Shown here: positions 10,441 through 21,634 of the stretch, one piece after another | Numbering within the stretch: the first letter of the stretch is position 1 | Layout of the letters: every line of letters starts with the position of its first letter | From: Paragordius varius | Taxonomy: Eukaryota > Nematomorpha | DNA: 64,000 nucleotides | Assembly (NCBI GenBank): GCA_964247055.1 | Contig: OZ176054.1 | Span: 2,728,001 to 2,792,000, forward strand | Direction of reading: 5' to 3' | Position numbers and translations under genes: made by a program | Notes under the pieces: generated by a model | Databases searched by the model: none | Told to the model about the DNA's origin: nothing | What the model saw: only the letters and a program-made list of their open reading frames with translations

Positions 10441-11286
10441 CATCCCTAAGCGTCTCAAAATTGGCACTTGGAATGTTGGTACTATGAACGAAAAACTATG
10501 GATGGTTTTAGACACAATCGCAAAATTTGGCGTAGATATATGCTGCCTCCAAGAAACAAGATATAAAACATCAGGTCTAAAAAATTTAAAAGGCTTTACA
10601 TTATTTTTTACCGAGGTAAAACAATCTCAAGCTGGAGTTGCAATAATAATATAAAATGAGCACAGAGATAACATTCTTCAAATTACTAGACACAGCGACA
10701 GAATTATACAAATCAGATTGTTAATACAAAATTCAATATACAATATAATCTCATTGTACGCGCCTCAACGTGGCCTTCCCGACGTATTAAAGAGGCTTTC
10801 TGGATCCAATTGCAAAACATCTCATTCAAAATTCCTACATCCGACAAAATCATTATAGCTGGCGATTTCAACGCCCATATTGGCAGCAACGAAGGATTCA
10901 AAGGATTGCATGGTGGTTATAGCTTTGGCTTAAGAGATAAAGAAGGAGAAACTCTGCTCGAATTTTGCTCATCTATACAACTCCATATTGCTAATACCCT
11001 TTTCACCAAAAAGGACAGCAAACTGATTACCTATACATCCGGCTCACAAAAATCAACAATCGATTATATATTAACAGGTGAAAACCTGAGGCATCTGATT
11101 CAAAATACAACTACATATAATGCGGATACACAACACAAATTACTTGTAAGTACATTAAAATTAAAAAAATTCAAACCTACACCACAACCATTCCAACCCA
11201 AAATAAATACCTCCAAAATAAAACACATAAAAATAAATAATAATTTTGTTAGTAGTACAACAAACGAAATAAAAATGGATTTTTAA
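10441..11286 (+). pseudogene. LINE AP endonuclease domain, broken
   Basis: The first part reads from KRLKIGTWNVGTMNE (10,450) through LQETRY and SQAGVAII to a stop near 10,653. After a frame change the domain resumes at about 10,810 with DKIIIAGDFNAHIGSN, LLEFCSSIQLHIANT and STIDYIL, and ends at a stop at 11,284-11,286. The catalytic-type motifs N, QE, GDFN and IDY can all be recognised. Confidence 0.85.
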
Positions 11287-11590
11287 TCAGTAGAGGAAGG
11301 ATGGAAAAACTACAAACAAACGATAATGAATAATGCTGAAAAATGGTGTGGAAGGATGGTGGTGGGATGACAGTGTGAACCCTTACTCCTGAGAAAAAAC
11401 GAGCTGCATAAAAAATGGAAGAAATCAAAAAATAATAAAGATTAAATCATATATAATCAATATAAAAAACTGGTATACAAAGCTATTATGGATTTAAAAA
11501 ATAAACGTAGTATGGAAATGGCGGACGAGCTGGAAAAGGACATAAATAATATGACTTTAGAAAAATCAAAACCAAAAGGATATTAAAAAT

Positions 11591-13244
11591 ATGTGTTGCG
11601 TTAAAGATGAAAAACATAATATTCTTATCAATCCAAACGACATAATAAACAGATGGGAAAAATTTATGAAAACTAAATTTAACCCCCCTGAATCTAAGTT
11701 TACTACACATGAAAATCCTGTCATACAAGGTCCCATTCAGGAATTCACTCCAGAAGAAATAGCAATAGTAATGAAAAACATTAAATCTAACAAAGCCACT
11801 GGGCCCTCTGAGATCTCTGCAGATTTAATGAAGGCCACACCGATAACTGTTAAATTTTTGGCAGAGCTGTTTAATTTGGTATACAAAAACAACACAATAC
11901 CAACCGATTGGGACAAAAGCTACATTTACCCCGTTTATAAAAATAAAGGAGATACCGTTGATTGCTCCAATTATCGCCCACTAAAACTTTTGGAACACGG
12001 TATGAAAGTCTTTGAAACAGTGATCAAAAATAGAATTAAAAATATAACAATAAATAAAAATCAATTTGCTTTTCAAGAAGGTAAAAGCACATCGGAACCC
12101 ATTTTTATTTTAAATCGCCTACAAGAAAAATACCTAGCAAAAGGTCAAAAGCTGTTCCACATCTTTATAGATCTGGAAAGAGCGTTTGACACTATACCCA
12201 GACACCTCATAATTGAGGCATTAAGGTATCAAAAAATCGAAGAATATTTAATAAAATTAATAATGCTCCTGTATGAACATGCAAGCTGCGTTAAAACACC
12301 AGTCGGAAACACAAATTATTTTAATATTAATATAGGCCTCCATCAGGGCTCAACTCTAAGCCCATTACTGTTTATAATAATAATGGATTTATAAGCAGAG
12401 ACTTTGCAGCTGTTCCACCATGGAACATGCTGTACGCCGACGATTTGGTTATAACAGCAAAAACAGCACATGAACTGAAAATTTTATACCTCAAATGGAA
12501 TACCTGTTTAAAAAACATGGGCTAAAAATAAACATAGAAAAGACGAAGGTAATGATCACAGGAGATGAAAAAGAACCGTAAAATACCCTTGCTCCATTTG
12601 TTACAAAGATGTTAAAACAAATTCTATTCTATGTACATCGTGTAAAATGTGGGTCCATAAAAAATGCTCCAACTTGAAAGGAAAATTAATTGACAATAAA
12701 AATTTTGAATGCCAAAGCTGTATATCAGGGAAACCAAACATCCCTAAGTCAAGGGAGTTTAGTATCGAAGATTGTAGGTTTGAAATCGTCAACGATTTTA
12801 CCTATTTAGGTAATATCAGTAATAATAATGGGGACCCTCAAACAACCATATCACATAGAATCACTCGGCTGGGCAAAATTTAACCAACTCAAATATGTAT
12901 TGACACATAAAGACATAACCGAAAAAAATAAAATCAAAATGTATAAAGTGGGTGTCCGCCCTACCCTTACCTACTCCTGCGAAACCTGGGCAATCACAAA
13001 AACATTAGAATCGAGATTAAAAAGAACGGAAGACAAAATGCTAAAATATATGATGATAAATTCTACCATTGAACTAGAACCAATAACAGCTTTTATCAGA
13101 ACAAATAGACTTCGTTATTTTGGACACATAGACAGATCCAGTATAGACTCACATGCAAAGGAAATTCTTGATTTACAGATTTCTGCCCCCAACCGTAAAG
13201 GTAGGCCTAAAATAACTTGGACTCAAATCATAGAAAATTCCTGA
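11591..13244 (+). pseudogene. LINE reverse transcriptase, zinc finger and C-terminal segment, broken
   Basis: The frame 11,591-12,394 carries reverse transcriptase blocks: NKATGPSEISADLMK, WDKSYIYPVYKNKGD, NYRPLKLLEHGMKVFE, QFAFQEGKSTSEPIF, FIDLERAFD and GLHQGSTLSPLLF. After a frame change YADDLVITAKT follows near 12,430, then LKINIEKTKVMITGDEK. A Cys/His cluster (12,588-12,710) follows, then two overlapping frames to 13,244 with FTYLGNIS, TYSCETWAI and RYFGHIDRSS. The 3' quarter is repeated in a truncated copy at 57,770-58,098. Confidence 0.85.
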
Positions 13245-14219
13245 ACATACCTCGAAACGCAACAAATGATAGAGACATATATCGTAAATTAATCCATGGA
13301 TCCCAATAACTGGGCCAAACCAATAATACAATAATCAAACAGGGCCCAGGCCTATCGACGTAATCTATTATTTATGACTTTCGACAAGTCTCTTTAAAAA
13401 AAAATTACAAAGCTTTATGATCCGTATTACCTGTAAAATTTTTCCCATATAAATACTTATGAAATTTATTAACAGCAAATATTTCGGCTTCCATATCAAA
13501 AATAGAGACTTGCTCAGTTTTAGACAATGTACGTAATATATAAGCAATAGAAAATTCTTTGTCATTAGTTGATTGAAACATAACAGCCCCCATACCATAG
13601 TCGGATGCATCGGTTTTAATATAATTGGATCCTTATTATTGTATATTTGAAAAGACATTTTTGGTGTAATTATTTATTTATTTTAAAAAATATCACATTA
13701 TATTTCGAAATACAGACGCTGTATTTCTTATTGTTGTGGTGCTTTACACAAACATTAATATAATTGTCTTGTGGAAATAAAAATATACAATATTGTCTAC
13801 TAACTCGTTCATATTTTCATTAAAAGTATTAAGATACCAACTGCTTGCAAATTTCTTTCTTCATATTTTCGCGATGAACAAGCTTCTACTCCAGGTTAGG
13901 TGGAGCAACTAATCTTTGATCAAAACAAAAGCCAAACATAGCTGTTTCCATATATGCAACCTTAAAACATAAAGATTCATCACTGTTGAGATCATGTGCA
14001 ATGGAAAAGGGAAAAGGGGAAATGATGATCACAACCCTCATACATAAAGCGCAAACAATGACATAATGGTAGTTTTGCAAAAGGCTATTTAAAAAGATGA
14101 TCCTAATTGTACCTTCAATAAATATGCTATGTTCTTGCCAGAAAATGCATTCGGTGAGCTTTTTCAATGATCCTACCTTTAGAGGAAAAAAAGACAATTG
14201 TTAGAATGCAAATAATAAA

Positions 14220-15360
14220 ATTATTGAATATAATGAATGGTTGAAAGAGCGATATGCTGAGGGAGTGATGATGGCAGTCGTAGGCGATACAAATATCGGG
14301 GTAACAAAATTATATCGCGGATACTTTATCTAAAATACCGATTTGAGACTACTCCAATTCGAGAGCCCGATGCGGTAAAATTATTCGGAAAATCAATTTG
14401 AGTTATCTGAATTTGTCGAAAATCGAAATAGAAACAATAACAAATCCTATAGTATGCTTAAGAGAGGCAATTTTCCTCAATATTTTAATTTAAATTCCAG
14501 TGAAGTTGAATATGAAAACGAAATAGTGCTTCGTGGTGGCAAAACAAAAGCTTACAGAAAGATGTTTTTAATATTTTCCATAAGCGACATTCGGGAATCG
14601 AAGGTATGGAATCTTTAAGTGGAATTCAATAAATTCTGACATTGGAGAAAAATCAAATCGTGTAGCTTGCCGTATATATAGTGACAGTAAGAAAGTTTGC
14701 GGTAATTGGTCAGAAACCAATTGTCCTTGAGAGCGAATCTTATCGATATAACAGGTCCCTTGGACGGAAGATATTAGCTAGTATACGTTTTCAAAATGGT
14801 GTGAAGTTGTCTTTCTTAACAAGGTCACATCCTCAACTGTTATAAATAGTTTAAACAATATTTTTGATCGGTTTGAACCACATATTTCTTTAGTATTTGA
14901 TAACGGATCACAATTTTCGTCAGAATTCAAAGAATATTGTTTGAAACTAAATATTATGCATTATTTCACCCTACGACCCTCAATCTAATGGGTTAAGGGA
15001 AAAGACGATTCGGTCAATAAAGAAAAACTATTGGACTGAAAGAACAACTGCAAATCCTTAAGATTTGACGATGCTAAATGTTTTTTTGGCCTATCGCCAG
15101 GCGTAACATTCGTCGGTCAAGGAATGTCCCAAGAAAGTTATTTTTGGGCGGGAAGCCCAGGGGAATAATTTATTTTTCGATCCGAAAGGGATCAGTAGAT
15201 TTTGAAAAAAATTCATCCGCAGCAAGCTGCATGGATTCGGAATGATAAGACCAGAGGTTGACGAAAATGAGTAGTTGTTCGCCAGACATCGCCCCACATC
15301 GTCTGGTTTTCGATGATCGAGGGAGTGTCTTAAACACATCTCGCTGTGCGCCAATCTGGT
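14220..15360 (+). mobile_element. Ty3/gypsy-like LTR element relic B, broken
   Basis: This is a fossil on the plus strand, related to relic A: the stretch 14,440-15,040 matches the reverse complement of about 9,530-8,940. It holds similarity to the integrase region and the segment following it. It has many breaks. No terminal repeats were delimited, and the DNA just after 15,360 may contain the remains of its 3' end. Confidence 0.65.
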
Positions 15361-16767
15361 TTGTGAGGTAGATGTTAGTAGGTTGTGTTTAGTTATAATT
15401 TTTTATATCACAAAAATACAATAGACTTTCGAATTGTTTTATTCTCATTATTGTGTTGTATTTGTAGTTTTAATAAATTTAAACCTTAATATTTATCATC
15501 AGAGCATTTTCAGAAACTTTCAAAGCTAACATTTTACTTTTTTATTAATTCCTAGAAGGATATTTTTAAAATACTTGATTTTCTCACCCAAATTCCCCTA
15601 TTCATATATTATAAATTAAGTTCTAACTATTTGTACGGATTCTCGACAAACAATTTGTCGATTTTTTTATGATAATTTGAGGTGGTCGTTTTCTACCCCC
15701 TAGCTTAAAGTCGTATATATTAATTGAAATTAAATTTTCAAACCCTCTTCTCCAGTATTGGATAAAATCTTTAGGTCTATTTATTTCCATAGTGCCCAAT
15801 TCGGATTGATCCGAATTCGCTAGTAGGATGTTATTAGAAAGCCTTTCAAAGTTAATTATTTACATCTTTTAAACATAATATACATTTATCCTGTCGTAGT
15901 AGCCATTAAAAAAATCAAAAAGAAATAAAATTGGGGCGAAAAAGTTTGAATCAGAGTTTTACAATTTTGGATTTTTCAAACATTGTGTTATGCGCCAAAA
16001 AGGTTAAAAAAGTATATTAAATTTGCCCTATACTAAAAGCCCAAAATGTCATTAAGTGTTAAAATTTTACGTTTTCTAAAATATTTTCGTTTTCAATACT
16101 TAGGTACATGGCTTTCCCCAGACTTATTTAAAGCAAAATGGTTTATCCTAAGGATTTAAACAATATAACTAATGGTAAATTTAAATTCAAAGTTTTCAAA
16201 ATTAGTCTAACCCCGACACCTTTTCTCTCAAAATTGTAATATTAAATTAAACTTGAGACCGAATTGAATAAATTATTTCAAAAACCGGGATGTTTTATAT
16301 TAAACTAGAAAAGTTTACACATATAATGTGCGCCAAATTTGCGAAATTTAGATATAAGCGATTACGACAAAGGTGGAAACAATTAAATAAAATGTCTCAT
16401 AAGCCCCAAAACCATTACCCCTTCGAGATTCCCTGTATTTTCTATTAAAATATGGATATATCGGGATAATTTTATGTCTGATTTTTGATTAGACTCATAA
16501 TAAATATTTCTAATTAAATTTTTTATTATAAAATTACCGTCATTCAAAATCGTTAAAATTAAAAGATATCATGTCTTCAAGTGGTAAATAATTGTATTTT
16601 GAACTATACTGCCATAATTTTTTTTAAATAATGCATTTTAATAACTTTTCAAGGAAAAGAATCGAGTAAATCCGTCTGTATACGTACAGCATTATCCACA
16701 AAAATTATTTTGTTATATGAGATGTGTTATATTTACAAACATAAAAATATTAGATAAATATTTAATC
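15361..16767. other. AT-rich spacer with a partial R2 repeat
   Basis: No gene is recognised. The stretch 15,685-15,880 resembles repeat family R2 at its end (AAAGTTAATTATTTACAT). The GPCR polyadenylation signal lies just beyond this interval. Confidence 0.4.
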
Positions 16768-16817
16768 ACAGATTTATTAAATAAAATGTCACATTTAAGA
16801 GATATAAATAAATGAGA

Positions 16818-18914
16818 TTATTCCATAAATGATGGTTCCTCCACCAAAACATGTCTTTTGGCCAGGTTTTTATTGTTACAATTATTATTAGATGATGGCT
16901 GAGTTTTTCCTTGTAAATTTATAGTTGTGGTCTCAGTTGTTAATACAGATTGGTCATTAGAGCCTAATAAGATACTTTGCTTATCGTATAAATTTTGGTT
17001 TTTACAGTTCCCTTCGGGTTTTATATTATTGTTTGCATTATTCTGATTATACTGACGTCTTTTAAGTGATGTTAGCGCTTTTTTACAAGGCATGATACAA
17101 ACGGAGACTCCTTTAAACATTTCCTGGAAAGCAAGTCGAAAGTTTTCACTTAAGAAGGCATACAAAATGGGATTGACACATGAATTGGCATATGCAAAGC
17201 AATATATGGCTAGAGAAAGGTACATTACAGGTCTTGGTAGGGGAGAATCAACATTGCGATTTTGTCGAGCACGAAGTACAAGTTGCAAAATCCAATACGG
17301 TGTCCAACACAATATGTAAATGGCTATAATAGTTAAAACCATGTGAGTTACACGCTTTATATTTTTTCTCTTTCTTTCGGCAAATGTTGTGTTGATGGGC
17401 GGTTGCGGTTGGGAAGGCGTGGATAGAGGTTGTTCTTTTGAAGGCATTTTGACTATCTTGCATGCGTTCAGGAGTTTTGAAGAAGGCACAGTGTTGATTT
17501 TTTCAGCAGTTTTTGGAGGAGTTGGGGGACTTGGAGTTTGTAGATTTATTTGTATCATTGATGTATTATTGTTGTTGTTGGGTTCGAATTTAGACAACAT
17601 ATTTTTCCCAATATATGATGGATTTCGTTTAGTGGTTATAGATTTGTCTTTTTTTATAACATTATCGCCACCGTCGTTATTTTCTATATCGTAATCATTG
17701 TCGTAATCATCAACGCTGATGTTTACAATATTATGAATACTTTGTTTAGCAGCGAATTCCTGTGGAATGGTTAACTTTTTGCCAGTCATAAGATCCCCAT
17801 GATTGGTATTATTGTCTGAATCTATAAGGGATACGTTTTCCTGCCTTTTTATAGGTGATTTAAGTGGATTGCCTTTTGCGGGTGATAGCGAATTAGATGA
17901 GTCTAAATTTTCTTTAGTGACAAAAATGGAACTTAAGCGATCACCAATTCTATGTTGTGCTTTGACAATGGACGGTAACAGACTTTGTAAAACACCTGTA
18001 TGGCTGCTCATTTCGTCAGGCCCATCGGTGTAAGACAATTCAATGGTACTAGGGATCGGTGTTTTGAGACTTTTTTGATCCTTGTGTTTTATTTTACGCC
18101 ATTCTTTGGGACCTGTGGATCTTAGTTTCATAATGACTAGGGAATAAAAAATGACAGTTAAAAGTACTGGAATGCCATATGCAAAAACAAATGTATACAG
18201 TGTGAATATGGTAGCTAAATCGAGTCTTTTGCGTTTACCCCGTCGGAGCCAAAATCCTGATCTAACCTTATCTTCCTCCTCTGGCCATATAAGGTGACAT
18301 GTTTGAATGGTGCGATTTGAGTTTAGTGTTATCTCGACCATGTTTGCATGTTTCATGATAGGTATCATAATAAGGGCCGAAAAACACCAAATAGCCAAAC
18401 ATATTAGTTTAGCGGTTACCGGTCTGCGTCTATAGCTTCGGGCTAAGCTATTTGTCGCAAGGCACACGGCTACGAATCTATCTGCCGACAAAATCATGTA
18501 GAAAACGCTACTAACGAATTGATTAACATTGGCTGACACGTAGTAGGCTTTACACATAAACGGACCGAACAACCATTGACCTGAAACCATGGTTGTAATG
18601 ATTAAAGGTATCCCTATCAAAAAAAGTACATCAGCCGTAGCCAGATTTAAAATGTACATGTTTGTCACTGTACGCATTTTGGGGTACCGAAGGATGGCAT
18701 AAATGACACAACAATTACCGAAAAGCCCTATGAGACATACAATTATGTACACTGTCATAACAAGTACGGTTGATCGATTAAGCGAATTCCTGCTGGGTGT
18801 GGGAGCAGGCGTACTTGATTGGAGATTATCAGTTGTATCACTTACACTATTTAATACTGTTGAAACATTAACCAAAAGGGTAACAAGTTTTGAGTTTGGG
18901 GAAAGGGTTGACAT
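16818..18914 (-). CDS. AstC-R: Allatostatin-C/somatostatin-type receptor (class A GPCR)
   Basis: A single uninterrupted frame of 698 residues has seven membrane spans of a rhodopsin-class receptor. TM1 is near residues 50-75 (FGNCCVIYAILRYPKM) and TM2 contains NLATADVLFLIGIP. TM3 ends in ADRFVAVC (DRF in place of DRY, residues 145-147). TM5 lies at 236-262, TM6 has CWTPYW (536-541), and TM7 has NSCVNPILYAFLSENFR. The last motif is characteristic of somatostatin, opioid and allatostatin-C receptors. The N-terminus has Asn-glycosylation sites (NVS, NRS) and the tail has a CIMPCKK cluster that may be lipidated. The third intracellular loop is about 250 residues, far longer than usual, and rich in Asn, Ser and Pro. 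AATAAA lies at 16,778-16,773. It probably binds allatostatin-C-like peptides and couples to Gi; that is inferred from family. Confidence 0.9.
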   Translation of the reverse strand: MSTLSPNSKLVTLLVNVSTVLNSVSDTTDNLQSSTPAPTPSRNSLNRSTVLVMTVYIIVCLIGLFGNCCVIYAILRYPKMRTVTNMYILNLATADVLFLIGIPLIITTMVSGQWLFGPFMCKAYYVSANVNQFVSSVFYMILSADRFVAVCLATNSLARSYRRRPVTAKLICLAIWCFSALIMIPIMKHANMVEITLNSNRTIQTCHLIWPEEEDKVRSGFWLRRGKRKRLDLATIFTLYTFVFAYGIPVLLTVIFYSLVIMKLRSTGPKEWRKIKHKDQKSLKTPIPSTIELSYTDGPDEMSSHTGVLQSLLPSIVKAQHRIGDRLSSIFVTKENLDSSNSLSPAKGNPLKSPIKRQENVSLIDSDNNTNHGDLMTGKKLTIPQEFAAKQSIHNIVNISVDDYDNDYDIENNDGGDNVIKKDKSITTKRNPSYIGKNMLSKFEPNNNNNTSMIQINLQTPSPPTPPKTAEKINTVPSSKLLNACKIVKMPSKEQPLSTPSQPQPPINTTFAERKRKNIKRVTHMVLTIIAIYILCWTPYWILQLVLRARQNRNVDSPLPRPVMYLSLAIYCFAYANSCVNPILYAFLSENFRLAFQEMFKGVSVCIMPCKKALTSLKRRQYNQNNANNNIKPEGNCKNQNLYDKQSILLGSNDQSVLTTETTTINLQGKTQPSSNNNCNNKNLAKRHVLVEEPSFME

Positions 18915-21338
18915 TGTGGTTATCCCCTCTTAAATTCTATATTTCTAGTATAAAGGTATATGTTTGCACTAGTTAACTAGAACATTCCTCTAAAAAGCAA
19001 ACTACAGATATATACATCATGACTCGTAAAATGTATTTGGATGATACATTCATTCTATTGTTGCAAATAGGTGTTTACGAAATTGTGCATATCCTTGCTT
19101 AATCCTTTTCAATGTAGATGGAGATCACAACTATATACACCACATCATTAGTATAAAAGCAATTTTTATAGATGCGTTCGTAGATATTTTGTATACATTA
19201 TGGATTAAACAAAACTTATCTTGATATTGAATGATTAGATGTGGTAGTAGATTGATTGTTTTATCGACATAGCCTTTTCTAGGATATAAGTATGGTTTAC
19301 GCGGAGATTATCTAAAAATAATCACAAGTATTAATAATCTAAAATAATTTATGTTGACACAAAAACGGAAAAAGAATTAAGGAATCGTAAAAATATTTAT
19401 TGTTTTGTCATCACTTTTGCACATTAACCGTTTGCAGTTCAAAGAGGAAATGAGTATTCTCTATATATGATGAAATATGTTTGGTCAAATCCCTTATTTA
19501 TTTTATAAATATTGCCGTTCTTATATCCATAACATAATAACACTTACAATATAAGTATATTAATATGAATTATTATACCTTTGGCGGGAGATGTTAAAAG
19601 GAGATGGCAAAGTTTAACCATTTTAAGTAAATTCACGACATATTAATTAAAATTATTCAAATTATGCAAATTAAGTTTCTTTCAATCATCGCGCCAAAAT
19701 AAATTTTTTTCTTTTTTAACCATTTTCTATATATCTATGCTATACGGTTTGAAAGTTTTAAATATTTTGTCATAGTATATAAAAGACAAATTAGAGGGAA
19801 AAAGGATAATTAATATTCAGTAAGGAATATCCGTTTCAAATTGTTTACGAATAATAACCAAAAACTGCTAAATAAATTTACTGATGCATAAATTTATATA
19901 ATTAAACAATTTTTGAAAATTCCCATTTGTCAGATACCTTAAATGAAAAGGAGAACTGTTTGTTAGATATATCTCATCTGGGAATAATACTTCTTTTAGA
20001 CTCTTAAGTATGCCTACATCTCTTGTGTGCATGCCTCTTTTGCATAAATAATTTACTTTATGCAAAAAACAATTCCAGTTGATATACGATGACAAAATAT
20101 TTAAATTTTTTCACTACTAAATTTGGCATGATTAATAGAAACACTTTTTTGACAAAAAAGTTTTTTTAGAAACAAAAAGTCTTCAAGCATGCTTACTCTT
20201 AAGATTTTTGGTTATAAATATTATAAACTTCTTTGAGTAAAATGTGTGGGAAAATCCAACCATACATCCATCCAAATTAAAAATAAAATTAATCCATCAA
20301 AATATTTATTTATTTAAGTTTGAAGAAGAGACATGTGTGAAATTTATTATCTAGTCTGCTCTACATTAGCAAACAATTTTAATTAAAAAAAGTTTTTTTA
20401 TAATAAAAATATAAATCTTAGAGTAGGTTTACCAACTGACGTACACTCAAATGAATCCAAGACAATTAAAGTTATTGTTATTTTAAATAATTAAATTTGT
20501 GTTTTCAAGGTTCCCTTTCTTTATAAACTTTATAATTTAAAATTTATTGCCTTCAATAATTTTACAATCTTTAAAATTTTGTTCTCTACACCTTACATTT
20601 TCAAAATCTTTCATAAATTAAAGCGCGTTGATGCTTTCATGTATTATCCGGTAATTTAAAATCAAAGTCCTTACCCTCAAAAGTAAAGAAAAAACTATAT
20701 AAATTCACTGAAAAACCACTTTTACAACCAACTTTTTTGTATGAAAACTTTAAAAACTTATTGAGTGCTTAAAATTTGTAAAACACTTTAATTTTTTAGG
20801 CTAGATATATTTTGCGATCTTTCCATCCCAGGTATCTAAAATTGCAAAAACCATCATATTACATATTTTTCCAAAACATAGGGCTGTGTGAATGAGCCGT
20901 TGATCCAATTTAAATTCGGTTATGTAAATTAACCGAATAGAGTGACTTCCATATTTTCCTCCTATTTTTTGTGAAGTTTCGAAATAGCTACAAAATAGTG
21001 GCTTAAAATTTTCCATGTCATCTTTTGTGTTTCAAAACATTTTGTATTTCTATATAGGCTGTCTCGATCACCGAAAGCCTAGTACAATGCTCATTCACAT
21101 AAACATAAAATTTATGGTTTTACAGATTTAGAGATGATCATCAGCAATAAACAGCTGAACTCAATAAATGTCCGAAATGTGCTGTCAGTTCTATGTATTT
21201 TTAAATAGGATTTATTTTTTTATATCACAAAGTTAATTTTTAAAATGCGCCTATTAAGACAGAGGTATATTTTTAAATTTGCAATATCATCGGTTTTTTA
21301 ATAATTCTAGAAATCAAAAACTACAAAATGGTATAGAG
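18915..21338. other. GPCR upstream region, gene-poor
   Basis: Two minus-strand frames with somewhat coding-like composition occur at 19,868-20,095 (75 codons) and 20,801-21,016 (71 codons, with TSQKIGGKYGSHSIRLIY and AILDTWDGKIAKYI). Neither shows a family motif or clear splice context, and I do not call them genes. TATAAA-like sequence occurs at 18,948-18,954, just upstream of the receptor. Confidence 0.4.
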
Positions 21339-21634
21339 CAGGGATGTCCAATATGCTTTCAAAAAATACCAAATGCAAAATCTAATTTAAATAATGATAT
21401 TTACAAGATGTAGTATGTTAAATAGCTATTACTAAACGATTTTTGTATACGACTTTCTAAATTTTGGCAATGAAACAGCATTATTAAAATAAATAGTGTA
21501 GTTATATTGTATACGCATATTTTTTTGTCTTATTTGAAATTAAAAAAATATCACCCATATATTTTTCGATTACTGCCCATGGATTTTTTGAGTAAAAAAT
21601 GCGACCGCAAAGCTATTTGTGTTGGGCACCCCTG
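21339..21634. mobile_element. hAT MITE
   Basis: The 296-base element runs from CAGGGATGTCCAA to GTTGGGCACCCCTG, which are inverted repeats. The flanking octamers GTATAGAG and ATATAGAC match at six of eight positions, as expected for an old hAT target duplication. Relatives lie at 25,527-25,725, 34,051-34,251, 46,740-47,014 and 58,124-58,396. Confidence 0.85.

Larger units (their letters stand above)
10004..13332 (+). mobile_element. LINE (RTE-like, AP-endonuclease type), full length but decayed
   Basis: A 13-bp target duplication, AATCAAACAGGGC, lies at 9991-10003 and 13,333-13,345 and fixes both ends. Contents in order: an HDV-like ribozyme (10,004-10,070), 5' leader, AP endonuclease (KIGTWNVGTMNE near 10,456; AGDFNAHIGSN near 10,859), reverse transcriptase (NKATGPSEISADL, IDLERAFD, YADDLVITAKT), a PHD-like zinc finger (CSICYKDV...CTSCKMWVHKKC, near 12,588) and a C-terminal segment (TYSCETWAI, RYFGHI). 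The short 3' end has AATAATACA-type sequence. Zinc-finger-bearing copies of this kind are often annotated as craniofacial development protein 2-like. Stops near 10,653, 11,284 and 12,393, plus frame changes near 10,800 and after 12,393, show it is dead. Confidence 0.88.
8580..13670 (-). mobile_element. Ty3/gypsy-like LTR element relic A, broken, interrupted by later insertions
   Basis: This is a fossil on the minus strand. RNase H-like similarity lies at about 13,360-13,670 and integrase-region similarity at about 8580-9965. The two parts are separated by a later LINE insertion (10,004-13,332), and the integrase part is further interrupted by a hAT MITE (9553-9812). It carries many breaks. 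No terminal repeats could be delimited. A second, oppositely oriented relic of the same family lies at 14,220-15,360. It is older than both insertions it contains. Confidence 0.7.

Noticed and set aside
13886-14197. Minus-strand 103-codon frame between the gypsy relics
   Set aside because: No recognisable domain; likely decayed transposon DNA, so not called as a gene.
17092-18933. Several plus-strand open frames across the receptor gene
   Set aside because: Shadows of the long intronless GPCR frame.
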